Assembly (NCBI GenBank): GCA_963854565.1
Contig: CAWKZT010000054.1
Location: 1-11,587, forward strand
Length of the DNA stretch: 11,587 nt
Origin: CAWKZT01 sp963854565
GTDB lineage: Bacteria; Actinomycetota; Acidimicrobiia; Acidimicrobiales; JAHEJN01
Direction of reading: 5' to 3'
Of this stretch, positions 1 through 6,988 are shown piece after piece. The notes beneath the pieces were generated by a model, which was given only the letters and a program-made list of their open reading frames with translations, ran no database searches and had not been told where the DNA came from. Within the stretch, counting starts at the first letter, position 1. The number at the start of each line of letters is the position of its first letter. Both the position numbers and the translations under genes were made by a program.

Positions 1-516
1 TTCCTCGAAACGACGCTTCTCGCGCTTCTCCGCTGATGATTGATCGGCGAGGTTGTCCCAATAGGACACGACCTTGTCAAAATCGGCGTACTCCTGGCCA
101 ACCGCGGCCTCGATCAGATACGCCTCGGCGTCGGCGAACGCACAATACAGATGTGGTTTGTTGGACCTAGCCAGACGATCAGCATGAGCAAGGGTGATCC
201 GGCCATCCCACAACGCCGCCATGGTTAGGTCCATGTGACGTAGACGTTTACCGGTGCCCACCAGACGCTTCGCATCAGCAGAACGCATGCTGAAGTTGGC
301 TCGCAACCATGCTGCGGCGGTGCGATGCCCGCCCACCTCGTATTGCATTGACGCATCAAACGCGGCCACCGCCTCAGCAGTAGCCGCCGCCAACAATGGC
401 GCCACCGAAACAAGGGTGTGCAAACGTGCTTCCAACTCCGGGCCCGACAGGTCAAGCACGTCGATGTCTCGGAGAGCTTCGACGCTTGCTTGCAGCTGTT
501 GCAGTTGATCTGACAC
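1..516 (-). CDS. DUF222 (13E12 repeat) family protein, N-terminal part; 3' end outside the window
   Basis: An open frame of 172 codons starts at a GTG (516..514) and continues off the left edge without a stop. GGAGGGAG lies 6 nt upstream of the GTG and decides the start. The protein opens with a leucine-rich helix (residues about 1-35). A stretch typical of DUF222 follows: GGHRTAAAWLRAN (62-74), an Ala/Lys/Arg helix ADAKRLVGTGKRL (80-92), and LWDGRITLAHADRLA (102-116). DUF222 proteins are common, often multicopy, in Actinobacteria and usually end in an HNH nuclease domain. That part would lie beyond the window, so nuclease activity is not shown here. The gene is separated from aspS by 234 bp and has its own candidate promoter, so it is probably not part of the housekeeping operon. 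Its biological role is unknown. No frameshift is visible. Confidence 0.85.
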   Translation of the reverse strand, partial: MSDQLQQLQASVEALRDIDVLDLSGPELEARLHTLVSVAPLLAAATAEAVAAFDASMQYEVGGHRTAAAWLRANFSMRSADAKRLVGTGKRLRHMDLTMAALWDGRITLAHADRLARSNKPHLYCAFADAEAYLIEAAVGQEYADFDKVVSYWDNLADQSSAEKREKRRFEE

Positions 517-522
517 GTGAAG

Positions 523-530
523 CTCCCTCC
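523..530 (-). promoter_or_regulatory. Strong ribosome binding site of the DUF222 gene
   Basis: The minus strand reads GGAGGGAG, then CTTCAC, then the GTG start. This is one of the best Shine-Dalgarno matches in the window and supports the GTG at 516 over any start in other frames. Confidence 0.75.
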
Positions 531-635
531 AAAATCGGTGCCAACCGGGCAACAAAAAGTTGCGGTAAGCGAACAAGACAGGCGACCAAACCTAGGCCAC
601 AAAGGGGAAGCAAAACAACCGATTCAGTAACTACA

Positions 636-664
636 ACCATACCAAACAGAACTGACGTACGCAA
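636..664 (-). promoter_or_regulatory. Candidate sigma-70-type promoter for the DUF222 gene
   Basis: On the minus strand TTGCGT (664..659) and TATGGT (641..636) are separated by exactly 17 nt. TATGGT fits the actinobacterial TANNNT -10 pattern, and TTGCGT keeps the TTG of the -35 consensus. Transcription would begin near 629 and give a leader of roughly 110 nt before the GTG at 516. A small hairpin sits in that leader at 549..563 (GCAAC, five T, GTTGC). No operator or riboswitch fold was recognised. Confidence 0.5.
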
Positions 665-717
665 GCACTAATATGCCCCAACGACCACAAACCAACTGGA
701 TCCGCGTCGGAATAGAA

Positions 718-735
718 CTATCCGGCAACCGATAG
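718..735 (-). terminator. Weak hairpin downstream of aspS, possible end of the long transcript
   Basis: An inverted repeat (CTATC...GATAG arms, extendable to seven pairs with one bulge) begins 16 nt past the aspS stop. It is followed on the minus strand by a short, interrupted T-rich stretch (TTCTATT). The stem is short and the T tract poor, so intrinsic termination here is only a possibility. Confidence 0.25.
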
Positions 736-750
736 CAACGTAAGCAAAAA

Positions 751-2502
751 TCAGGTGGCTTGGGGCAATACCCGAAGGCCAAGTTCCTCAAGATGTCCAG
801 CGTCGAGTGGACTCGGCGCATTGGTGAGCGGATCGCTACCGGACTGGGTCTTGGGAAAGGCTATGACCTCACGAATGTTCTCTTCACCCGAAAGCAAAGC
901 GACAATACGATCGAGACCAAAGGCGAACCCCGCGTGGGGCGGGGCACCAAACCTAAAGGCATCTAGCAAGAACCCGAATTTGGCCTGCGCCTCTTCGTCG
1001 CTAATACCAAGCATGTTGAAGATCTTGTTCTGAATCTCGGACTGATAGATACGAACCGACCCGGAGCCGAGTTCCCAACCGTTGAGGACAAGGTCGTAGG
1101 CCTGGGAACGGACGTCAAGTAGTGCTTCGCCACCTTGATCGAGCAGGTGCATATCGTCCGCGTGCGGCATGGTGAAGGGATGGTGAGCCGGAATTGGATC
1201 GCCCGCTTCGGTGAGGGCCTCGAACAACGGGAAGTCGGTGATCCAGAGGAAGTGAAGGCCACCCTCGTTCACCGGTGGACGACCAAGTTCGAGGCGAAGT
1301 AGACCGAGCACATGGTTGGCCACACGACGAGTGTCGGCAATGACGAGCGCCAGGTCGCCATCTTTGCATCCAAGTCGCTCGATAAGCCCGGCTTGCTCGC
1401 TGTCGGTCATGAACTTGGTGAGGGCACCTTCGAGGGCAGGTGCGCCATCTTCGCCAGCACGAACGCGGAACCAGGCCAGGCCCTTTGCGCCCCAGGTCTT
1501 GCACTTGTCGGTGAGCGCATCGATGGCGTTACGGCCGAGTTCGTCGGCGCCGCCCTCGTAGTTGATTCCCTTAATGCAATCGACCTTGAAGACGTTGCTT
1601 TCGGTATCGACGAACACCTCGGTGAGTTCGGTGAGTTCCATGCCAAAGCGCACATCGGGCTTATCGGAGCCGTACCGCTCTTGGGCGTCTTGCCAGGTCA
1701 TCCGGGGGATGTCGCCGGGGCGCTCGCCCGTGACGGCTTCGGTAATGTCGCTAATTGCTTCGCTAATGCACTCGAACACTTCTTCTTGTCCGACGAAGCT
1801 CATTTCGGCGTCGAGCTGCATGAACTCGAACTGGCGGTCCGCTCGCAGGTCTTCGTCGCGAAGGCAGCGAGCAATCTGGTAGTAGCGGTCGAAGCCACCA
1901 ACCATGCACATCTGTTTGAACAGCTGCGGGCTTTGCGGCAGGGCGTAGAACTCGCCCGGGCTCAAACGACTGGGCACCACGAAGTCGCGAGCGCCTTCTG
2001 GGGTTGAGGCAATGAGCATCGGTGTTTCGATTTCGACAAACCCCTGCCGTTCCATCGAGCCGCGTACGGCACTGTTTACCTTGGCGCGGGTACGTAAGTT
2101 CTTTTGCATTTTGGCTGTACGAAGGTCGACATAGCGATGGCGAAGACGAATGTTCTCATCGACGTCGACGCGGCCGTGGAGGGGAAACGGGGGTGGCTCG
2201 GACTCGGAAAGGATCTCGACGACACAGTCGCCAAGTTCGATTTCGCCCGTGTCGAGATCGGTGTTTACCGTGCCCTCGAAGCGATCGCGAACGACGCCGG
2301 TAATGCGTAATACGTATTCGCCTCGAACGTCGACCTCGCCATCGACAACACATTGGATAATGCCGGTGTGATCACGCAGATCGACAAAAGCGAGGTGTTC
2401 GCCGTGGGCACGGCGACGGTCGACCCAGCCGCACACCGAAACGGTGCGGCCAACATCGGCGGCACGCAAGGATCCGCAGTAGTCAGTACGAAGGTTAGTC
2501 AT
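751..2502 (-). CDS. aspS: Aspartyl-tRNA synthetase, probably non-discriminating (Asp/Asn)
   Basis: This 583-residue class II synthetase has the bacterial AspRS layout and close to the usual length. An OB-fold anticodon domain (about 1-105) holds CGWVDRRR at 24-31. Catalytic motif 1 is GFVEIETP (154-161). The substrate loop QSPQLFKQ is at 190-197 and motif 2 with CLRDEDLRADRQ at 213-224. A bacterial GAD insertion lies roughly at 290-400, and motif 3 is GFAFGLDR (525-532). Two anticodon-domain positions carry His33 and Gly77, the pair associated with non-discriminating enzymes, where E. coli has Leu and Lys. Such enzymes make Asp-tRNA(Asn) for GatCAB to amidate; this is inferred. In motif 2 the usual RQPEFTQ reads RQFEFMQ. 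The ATG overlaps the hisS stop as ATGA, so the two genes are probably translationally coupled. The only Shine-Dalgarno candidate is a weak AGAAAG. Confidence 0.97.
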   Translation of the reverse strand: MTNLRTDYCGSLRAADVGRTVSVCGWVDRRRAHGEHLAFVDLRDHTGIIQCVVDGEVDVRGEYVLRITGVVRDRFEGTVNTDLDTGEIELGDCVVEILSESEPPPFPLHGRVDVDENIRLRHRYVDLRTAKMQKNLRTRAKVNSAVRGSMERQGFVEIETPMLIASTPEGARDFVVPSRLSPGEFYALPQSPQLFKQMCMVGGFDRYYQIARCLRDEDLRADRQFEFMQLDAEMSFVGQEEVFECISEAISDITEAVTGERPGDIPRMTWQDAQERYGSDKPDVRFGMELTELTEVFVDTESNVFKVDCIKGINYEGGADELGRNAIDALTDKCKTWGAKGLAWFRVRAGEDGAPALEGALTKFMTDSEQAGLIERLGCKDGDLALVIADTRRVANHVLGLLRLELGRPPVNEGGLHFLWITDFPLFEALTEAGDPIPAHHPFTMPHADDMHLLDQGGEALLDVRSQAYDLVLNGWELGSGSVRIYQSEIQNKIFNMLGISDEEAQAKFGFLLDAFRFGAPPHAGFAFGLDRIVALLSGEENIREVIAFPKTQSGSDPLTNAPSPLDAGHLEELGLRVLPQAT

Positions 2503-3761
2503 GAGCAGAGCTTTCTGATTTCAACGAGAAGTTCGGAACGGGTTACCGAGCGTTGATCGCCCGTAACAAGATCTTTGATTTGGGCTGTGCCAGCCGCCAC
2601 TTCATCCTCGCCAATGATGACGGCGAGAGGCGCTTCGGAGCGATCGGCGGCTTTGAACTGTGCCTTCACCGAGCGGTTGTCGTAGGCACGATCGACCCTG
2701 ACTCCCCCACGGGCAAGTTCGTCGATTAACGCCAGTGACTGGGTGCCGTCGGTGAGATCAACGAGAAATACGTCGGCCGCAGCCGGCGGACCGGGAAACA
2801 CGCCTTCAGCATCACAAGCCATAAGGATGCGATCTACACCGAGAGCGAATCCAATCCCAGGAGTAGCTGGACCGCCAAGTTGTTCGACCAACCCGTCATA
2901 GCGTCCGCCACCCCCTACAGCATTCTGGGCGGCATCAAGGGCGTCGGCGGCGAATTCAAACGTCGTACGGAGGTAGTAGTCGAGGCCGCGCACCAACCGA
3001 GGAGCGATCTCATAATCAATGCCCAACTGATCGAGCCCGGCACACACGGACGCGAAATGACCGGCGGCCGAGTCGCTGAGGAAATCGGTGATCAGTGGAG
3101 CGCCGTCGATCACCGCAGCATCTTCAGGACGCTTGGAATCGAGAACACGGAGTGGATTGGTCTGCAGGGTGGTCTGCGACTGAATTGAGAGGCTTTCGGC
3201 GTTGGCCTCGAAATACTCGGTCAACGCAACAAGGTAAGCCGGACGTCCTTCTGGATCGCCCAGGCTGTTGAGCAGCAGTCGGACCTGGGTGAGGCCAAGG
3301 GCCTGAAAGAACCGACTAGCGAGCGCAATGATCTCAACATCGAGCAACGGATCATCGGATCCCAATGCCTCAGCCCCTACCTGGGTGAACTGGCGGTAAC
3401 GGCCCGCCTGGGGACGTTCGTAACGAAACTGTGGGCCCTGATAAAAGACTTTCCACGGGGTAAGCGGTCGGTGTTGCGCAAAGGCTCGACAGACTGACGC
3501 GGTTAGTTCGGGGCGCAGCGCCAACTGGGTGTCGCCACTACGACTGACCAGCTCAAACATTTCTTTCTTGACAACATCGGTGCCCTCACCAATGCGCTGA
3601 AAAACACCGAGGTCCTCAAACATAGGCGAAACAACTTCGCCAAACCCGTACCGGCCCGCCATCTCAGCGAAAAGATCGGTGAGGGCCCGTTGCCGAAGTG
3701 ACTGCGGCGGCAAAATGTCGCGGGTGCCCTTCGGTGCACGAAATGTCTCTTTAGAAGTCAC
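2499..3761 (-). CDS. hisS: Histidyl-tRNA synthetase
   Basis: This 420-residue class II synthetase attaches histidine to tRNA(His). FRAPKGTRD (7-15) is the usual N-terminal signature, and motif 1 lies around 38-50. LALRPELT is at 80-87, and motif 2, running from QFRYERPQ to RYRQFTQ, is at 111-127. The histidine-specific HisA motif LVRGLDYYLRTTFEF is at 256-270 and motif 3, GIGFALGVDRI, at 302-312. A C-terminal anticodon-binding domain fills about 328-420. The length is normal. The start is GTG: an in-frame TAG lies immediately upstream and the family signature begins six residues later, so there is little freedom in choosing it. No Shine-Dalgarno sequence is visible, and a TANNNT hexamer lies 6 nt upstream, which suggests a leaderless message. 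The gene ends in an ATGA overlap with aspS. Confidence 0.97.
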   Translation of the reverse strand: MTSKETFRAPKGTRDILPPQSLRQRALTDLFAEMAGRYGFGEVVSPMFEDLGVFQRIGEGTDVVKKEMFELVSRSGDTQLALRPELTASVCRAFAQHRPLTPWKVFYQGPQFRYERPQAGRYRQFTQVGAEALGSDDPLLDVEIIALASRFFQALGLTQVRLLLNSLGDPEGRPAYLVALTEYFEANAESLSIQSQTTLQTNPLRVLDSKRPEDAAVIDGAPLITDFLSDSAAGHFASVCAGLDQLGIDYEIAPRLVRGLDYYLRTTFEFAADALDAAQNAVGGGGRYDGLVEQLGGPATPGIGFALGVDRILMACDAEGVFPGPPAAADVFLVDLTDGTQSLALIDELARGGVRVDRAYDNRSVKAQFKAADRSEAPLAVIIGEDEVAAGTAQIKDLVTGDQRSVTRSELLVEIRKLCS

Positions 3762-3767
3762 CTAAAG

Positions 3768-3773
3768 AGGCTA
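3768..3773 (-). promoter_or_regulatory. Candidate -10 element for leaderless hisS transcription
   Basis: TAGCCT on the minus strand is followed by CTTTAG and then the GTG start. This spacing would put the transcription start on the start codon itself. No good -35 is seen 16-18 nt upstream. The call rests on the TANNNT match, the spacing and the missing Shine-Dalgarno sequence. Confidence 0.35.
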
Positions 3774-3780
3774 CCGCTAC

Positions 3781-3827
3781 CCACCCCCGGTGGACGGGAT
3801 TAATGGTGGTTCCGTACCTGGAAACCA
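3781..3827 (-). terminator. Two small inverted repeats between the PCD gene and hisS
   Basis: CCACC-CCC-GGTGG (3781-3793) is a perfect 5-bp stem. A second hairpin pairs 3807-3813 with 3820-3827 (seven pairs, one bulged A, 6-nt loop). Neither is followed by a T tract on the minus strand, so they may be weak terminators, processing sites or chance. Together they occupy most of the 80-nt gap that precedes the possible hisS promoter. Confidence 0.25.
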
Positions 3828-3841
3828 GCGTCAAATGCGGG

Positions 3842-4138
3842 CTATGAAACGAATGGGCCCGCGATACCCGAAATTATGGCCGCAAGATCGGTGTCGCGAG
3901 TGGTCACCGCACTCACCTCATGGGTTACCAGCCGTACCTGAACCCACCCGGGGTGCCGCAGATCGATGTCGGGATGATGCTCGGCATCTTCCGCTGCGTC
4001 GGCAATCTTTAGAATCAATTCGGCCGCCGCCCGATAGGTCTTTCCGCGGAATGTAGCTTGCAGAACGCCACCAACGTACTGCCAGTCGTGCAGGTCGTAG
4101 TCGTTGTTGAACTCGGTGGGGGTGAGCGTTTTATACAT
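3842..4138 (-). CDS. phhB: Pterin-4a-carbinolamine dehydratase (PCD/DCoH family)
   Basis: This small 98-residue protein dehydrates 4a-hydroxytetrahydropterin in pterin recycling after aromatic amino acid hydroxylation; bacterial homologs are also found without a hydroxylase partner. The family core is clear: DWQYVGG (18-24) and the active-site segment EDAEHHPDID (50-59), with His54 and His55 as the paired catalytic histidines. The third His is at 73 (VTH), followed by the TxxD turn (79-82) and DLA (84-86). The usual GGLT after the third His reads SAVT, a mild divergence. The protein is at the short end of the family because the N-terminal helix is reduced. Its ATG directly abuts the rel stop (TAG-ATG) and no clear Shine-Dalgarno sequence is seen, so translation probably depends on ribosomes finishing rel. 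No phenylalanine hydroxylase gene is in the window, so the physiological partner is unknown. Confidence 0.88.
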   Translation of the reverse strand: MYKTLTPTEFNNDYDLHDWQYVGGVLQATFRGKTYRAAAELILKIADAAEDAEHHPDIDLRHPGWVQVRLVTHEVSAVTTRDTDLAAIISGIAGPFVS

Positions 4139-6376
4139 CTAGCCGACTTCGATTGCTTTACCGCTGCCGGGCATTACTCGGTAGGCGTCGTAAACGGAGT
4201 CGATGCCCTTAACAACAGAAATGAGCGAATCGAGATGGCCAGAATCGCCCAGCTCAAATTCGAAGATCAGGCGACTCACCCGATCGTCATCGGTGACCGT
4301 AGAGCACGACAAGATATTGACTCGCTGATCGGAGAGTTTGTCGGTGATGTCGCGTAACAGGCCGCTGCGGTCGATGGCTTTGATCTCAATCGCGGCCACG
4401 AAGCCGCTTCCACCCGAACCATCCCAATCGACTTCGAGCACTCGGCTGGCCTGATCGGTGGCCAGAGAAACAGCATTGGCACAGTCACTGCGATGGACAG
4501 ACACACCCCTGCCACGCGTAATGAAACCCATGATTTCGTCGGGTGGAACCGGTGTGCAACAACGAGATAGACGAACCATGACATCGTCGAGGCCCTCGAC
4601 GTGTACCCCCGTTGCCCGCTTCTCGTCGCCGGTACGACGCTCACGGTGGTGGATAATACCCCGCGCCATTTGTTCGTCGGGTTTCTCTTCGTGCAACGCC
4701 TTGGCAACCTGAGCAGCGAGAGACTTGGCAGAGACATGTCCGGCCCCAACCGCCGCGTACAACGCGTCGCGCTCGACATAGTTCATCTCGGCGCCCACTT
4801 CGTCGAGGACTGACGCACCAAGCACCTGCTGGATCGGCAGGCCTTCCTTACGTAGCGCTAGCGTGAGCTCTTCGCGACCGGACACAATGGCATCGTCACG
4901 TTGCTCACGAATATGCCACTGGCGAACTTTCGAACGAGCCTTGCCACTAACAACAAAGTCGAGCCAATCTCGACTGGGACCATGGTTCTCTTTCTTCGCA
5001 GTAAAAATCTCGACATTGTCGCCCGAGTCAAGTTTGGTCTCTAATGTCACCAACCGCCCGTTGACCCTCGCCCCAATACAGGCATGACCGACTTCGGTGT
5101 GTACCGCATAAGCAAAGTCGACGGGTGTCGAATCAATCGGCAGAGTCACGACCTTGCCTTTTGGCGTGAACACAAAAACTTCGTCTTGTTCGAGGTCGGT
5201 CTTGAGCGAGTCCATGAACTCGCCCGGATCTTCGGTCTCGCCCTGCCAATCAACGATGCGTCCGAGCCAAGCTAGATCGCCGTCTCCTGATCTGTCCTTG
5301 TACTCCCAATGAGCGGCCACACCATTCTCGGCCCGACTGTGCATTTCTTTCGTACGAATCTGAACTTCAAGCGCTTTGCCTTGAGGGCCGATCACCGTCG
5401 TGTGCAATGACTGATAAAGATTGAACTTAGGCATCGCTATGTAATCTTTGAAACGGCCTTGCACCGGACGCCAAGACGCGTGGATCGAACCCAAGGCGCC
5501 GTAGCAATCCTTCACATCGCCAACGACCACACGAATTCCGACAAGGTCATAGATGTCATCGAACTCGAGGTGCTTGACGATCATCTTCTCGTAGATGCTC
5601 CACAGGTGTTTGGGCCGGCCCACCACATCGGCATCGATGCCCAGTTCCAGTAGCCGGACTTGAACGTCTTGGACGACCTGTTCGATGTACATTTCGCGTT
5701 CGGGGGTACGCATCGACACCATGTGGTCGATCTCGGCATAACGCTTGGGATGAAGGGAGGCGAACGCCAGGTCCTCGAGTTCGACCTTCACTTCTTGCAT
5801 GCCCAGGCGGTGCGCTAGTGCGGCATAAATCTCGCGAGTTTCGGTCGCAATACGATGCTGTTTCTCCTCGGGCAACGCCGCCAACGTCTGCATGTTGTGC
5901 AGTCGGTCGGCCAACTTGATGATGATGACTCGAAGGTCCTTGGCAATGGCAACGATCATCTTGCGAACCGATGCCGCCTGCTGATCTTCTTTGCTGTTGA
6001 AGTGAATCCTGTCGAGTTTGGTCACTCCGTCAACAATCTGAGCGACCTCGGCGCCAAATGTTGCTTCCAGGTCTTCGAGACTTACGGAGGTGTCTTCGAC
6101 AGCATCGTGAAGCAGCGCAGCAGAAATAGTGACGTCGTCGAGGCCGATACCAGCCACGATGTTGGCCACCGCTATTGGGTGACCAATGTAGGGCTCACCA
6201 CTTTTTCGCAGCTGGCCAGCGTGGGCATCGGCCGCCATTCGGTGGGCCAATTCGATCATGGTCGAATCCGAATCCGGGTGATGCTGTTTGAACGTCTCGA
6301 CAAGGGCCTCGAGTTGGGCGATAGCCGGTTCGCTGTGGCGTCTCCACGGAAGAACACGATCGATGGTAATTACCAT
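4139..6376 (-). CDS. rel: Bifunctional (p)ppGpp synthetase/hydrolase Rel
   Basis: This 745-residue long RSH protein makes and degrades the stringent-response alarmone (p)ppGpp on ribosomes. The N-terminal HD hydrolase looks intact: His66 in HPIAVA, HD at 90-91, ED at 94-95, and KLADRLHN (154-161) with Asp157 and Asn161. The synthetase domain has DIYDLVGIRV (274-283). GRFKDYIAMPK (307-317) is the RxKD type typical of bifunctional Rel rather than RelA's ExDD. It also has YQSLHTTVIGP (321-331) and EVQIRT (337-342). A TGS domain spans about 399-460. The conserved Cys-Cys segment begins at 606, and an ACT domain lies at about 663-735. All regulatory domains are present at normal length. The start is ATG, 3 nt after the apt stop, without a strong Shine-Dalgarno sequence. 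The secF-apt-rel order matches Mycobacterium and other Actinobacteria. Confidence 0.97.
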   Translation of the reverse strand: MVITIDRVLPWRRHSEPAIAQLEALVETFKQHHPDSDSTMIELAHRMAADAHAGQLRKSGEPYIGHPIAVANIVAGIGLDDVTISAALLHDAVEDTSVSLEDLEATFGAEVAQIVDGVTKLDRIHFNSKEDQQAASVRKMIVAIAKDLRVIIIKLADRLHNMQTLAALPEEKQHRIATETREIYAALAHRLGMQEVKVELEDLAFASLHPKRYAEIDHMVSMRTPEREMYIEQVVQDVQVRLLELGIDADVVGRPKHLWSIYEKMIVKHLEFDDIYDLVGIRVVVGDVKDCYGALGSIHASWRPVQGRFKDYIAMPKFNLYQSLHTTVIGPQGKALEVQIRTKEMHSRAENGVAAHWEYKDRSGDGDLAWLGRIVDWQGETEDPGEFMDSLKTDLEQDEVFVFTPKGKVVTLPIDSTPVDFAYAVHTEVGHACIGARVNGRLVTLETKLDSGDNVEIFTAKKENHGPSRDWLDFVVSGKARSKVRQWHIREQRDDAIVSGREELTLALRKEGLPIQQVLGASVLDEVGAEMNYVERDALYAAVGAGHVSAKSLAAQVAKALHEEKPDEQMARGIIHHRERRTGDEKRATGVHVEGLDDVMVRLSRCCTPVPPDEIMGFITRGRGVSVHRSDCANAVSLATDQASRVLEVDWDGSGGSGFVAAIEIKAIDRSGLLRDITDKLSDQRVNILSCSTVTDDDRVSRLIFEFELGDSGHLDSLISVVKGIDSVYDAYRVMPGSGKAIEVG

Positions 6377-6379
6377 GGG

Positions 6380-6949
6380 CTACTCATAAGACAACAGAGA
6401 ATGGATGGCGGCTATCGAACCGATGGCGTCGTGGCCTTCTAAAAATTTAAGTTCACACAAGAAACCGAATGCCACTACCTCGGCCCCGGATTGCGCCACA
6501 AGTTCGGCGGCTGCCGCAGCGGTACCCCCGGTGGCCAGCACGTCGTCGATTATGGCGACTCGGGCGCCTGCGGCTAGAGCATCGGTGTGCATTTCCAGGG
6601 TGGCATCGCCATATTCGAGCGAATAGCTCGTGGTGTTTATCGGGGCAGGTAAATTCCCTGCCTTGCGGACCGGCACCAGCGAGATCCCCAGCCGATAGGC
6701 CACAGGAGCAGCAAACAAGAAGCCGCGCGCATCAATGCCAACAATGGCGTCTACGCCGCGACCCGACAATTGATCAGCTAAGGCATCGACCGCAAACCGA
6801 AAGCAATCAACATGATTGAGCACCGGAGTGATGTCCTTGAAGACAATGCCCGGTTTCGGGAAATCAGGGATATCGCGAATAAGGTCGCGCAAGAAACATG
6901 GCCCGGTGACGGCGGGAGTATCAAGAGGCTGGCCGGTCGACGCTTCCAT
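6380..6949 (-). CDS. apt: Adenine phosphoribosyltransferase
   Basis: This 189-residue cytosolic enzyme makes AMP from adenine and PRPP in purine salvage. It has the APRT signature DIPDFPKPGIVFKDITP (26-42), GIDARGFLFA (71-80), VRKAGNLP (94-101) and the PRPP-binding loop VAIIDDVLATGGTA (131-144). The first 15-20 residues are an extension relative to typical APRTs. The ATG at 6949 has no Shine-Dalgarno sequence, so either the message is leaderless (TAGTTT 6 nt upstream) or a later start such as the TTG at codon 20 is used. I favour the ATG. A strong inverted repeat separates it from secF. Downstream, rel begins 3 nt after the stop. The pairing of apt with rel is a recurrent actinobacterial arrangement and places purine salvage next to alarmone synthesis. 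Confidence 0.95.
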   Translation of the reverse strand: MEASTGQPLDTPAVTGPCFLRDLIRDIPDFPKPGIVFKDITPVLNHVDCFRFAVDALADQLSGRGVDAIVGIDARGFLFAAPVAYRLGISLVPVRKAGNLPAPINTTSYSLEYGDATLEMHTDALAAGARVAIIDDVLATGGTAAAAAELVAQSGAEVVAFGFLCELKFLEGHDAIGSIAAIHSLLSYE

Positions 6950-6955
6950 GTAGAG

Positions 6956-6961
6956 AAACTA
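6956..6961 (-). promoter_or_regulatory. Candidate -10 element for leaderless apt transcription
   Basis: TAGTTT on the minus strand, followed by CTCTAC and then ATG, has the same 6-nt distance to the start codon as the hexamer before hisS. It overlaps the 3' arm of the secF-apt hairpin. No -35 consensus was found 16-18 nt upstream, so support is limited. Confidence 0.35.
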
Positions 6962-6988
6962 GCGCCAAAGGGGCTGGACGCGCTAGTT
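6957..6988 (-). terminator. Perfect 9-bp inverted repeat with T-rich tail between secF and apt
   Basis: AACTAGCGC (6980-6988 on the minus strand) pairs perfectly with GCGCTAGTT (6957-6965) around a 14-nt loop, which could add an inner CCA/TGG stem. On the minus strand the repeat runs into TTTCTCT, the shape of an intrinsic terminator or attenuator. The secF stop codon TAG lies inside the 5' arm, so ribosomes finishing secF would cover that arm. It is the best terminator-like structure in the window, though the T tract is interrupted. Confidence 0.5.

Noticed and set aside
225..602. Minus-strand open frame of 125 codons overlapping the DUF222 gene
   Set aside because: It is a different frame rich in Cys, Trp and Arg with no family resemblance. 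The GTG frame at 516 has the DUF222 motifs and the good ribosome site.
452..640. Hydrophobic upstream open frame from an ATG inside the TATGGT hexamer
   Set aside because: It could not be made from the proposed promoter, has no ribosome site and overlaps the DUF222 start.
1312..2007. Long plus-strand open frame of 231 codons
   Set aside because: It lies wholly antisense to the conserved catalytic core of aspS and has no recognisable domain. It is a codon-bias shadow of the synthetase.
5855..6442. Long plus-strand open frame of 195 codons
   Set aside because: It is antisense to the rel hydrolase and synthetase regions and the end of apt, with no family signature or ribosome site of note.
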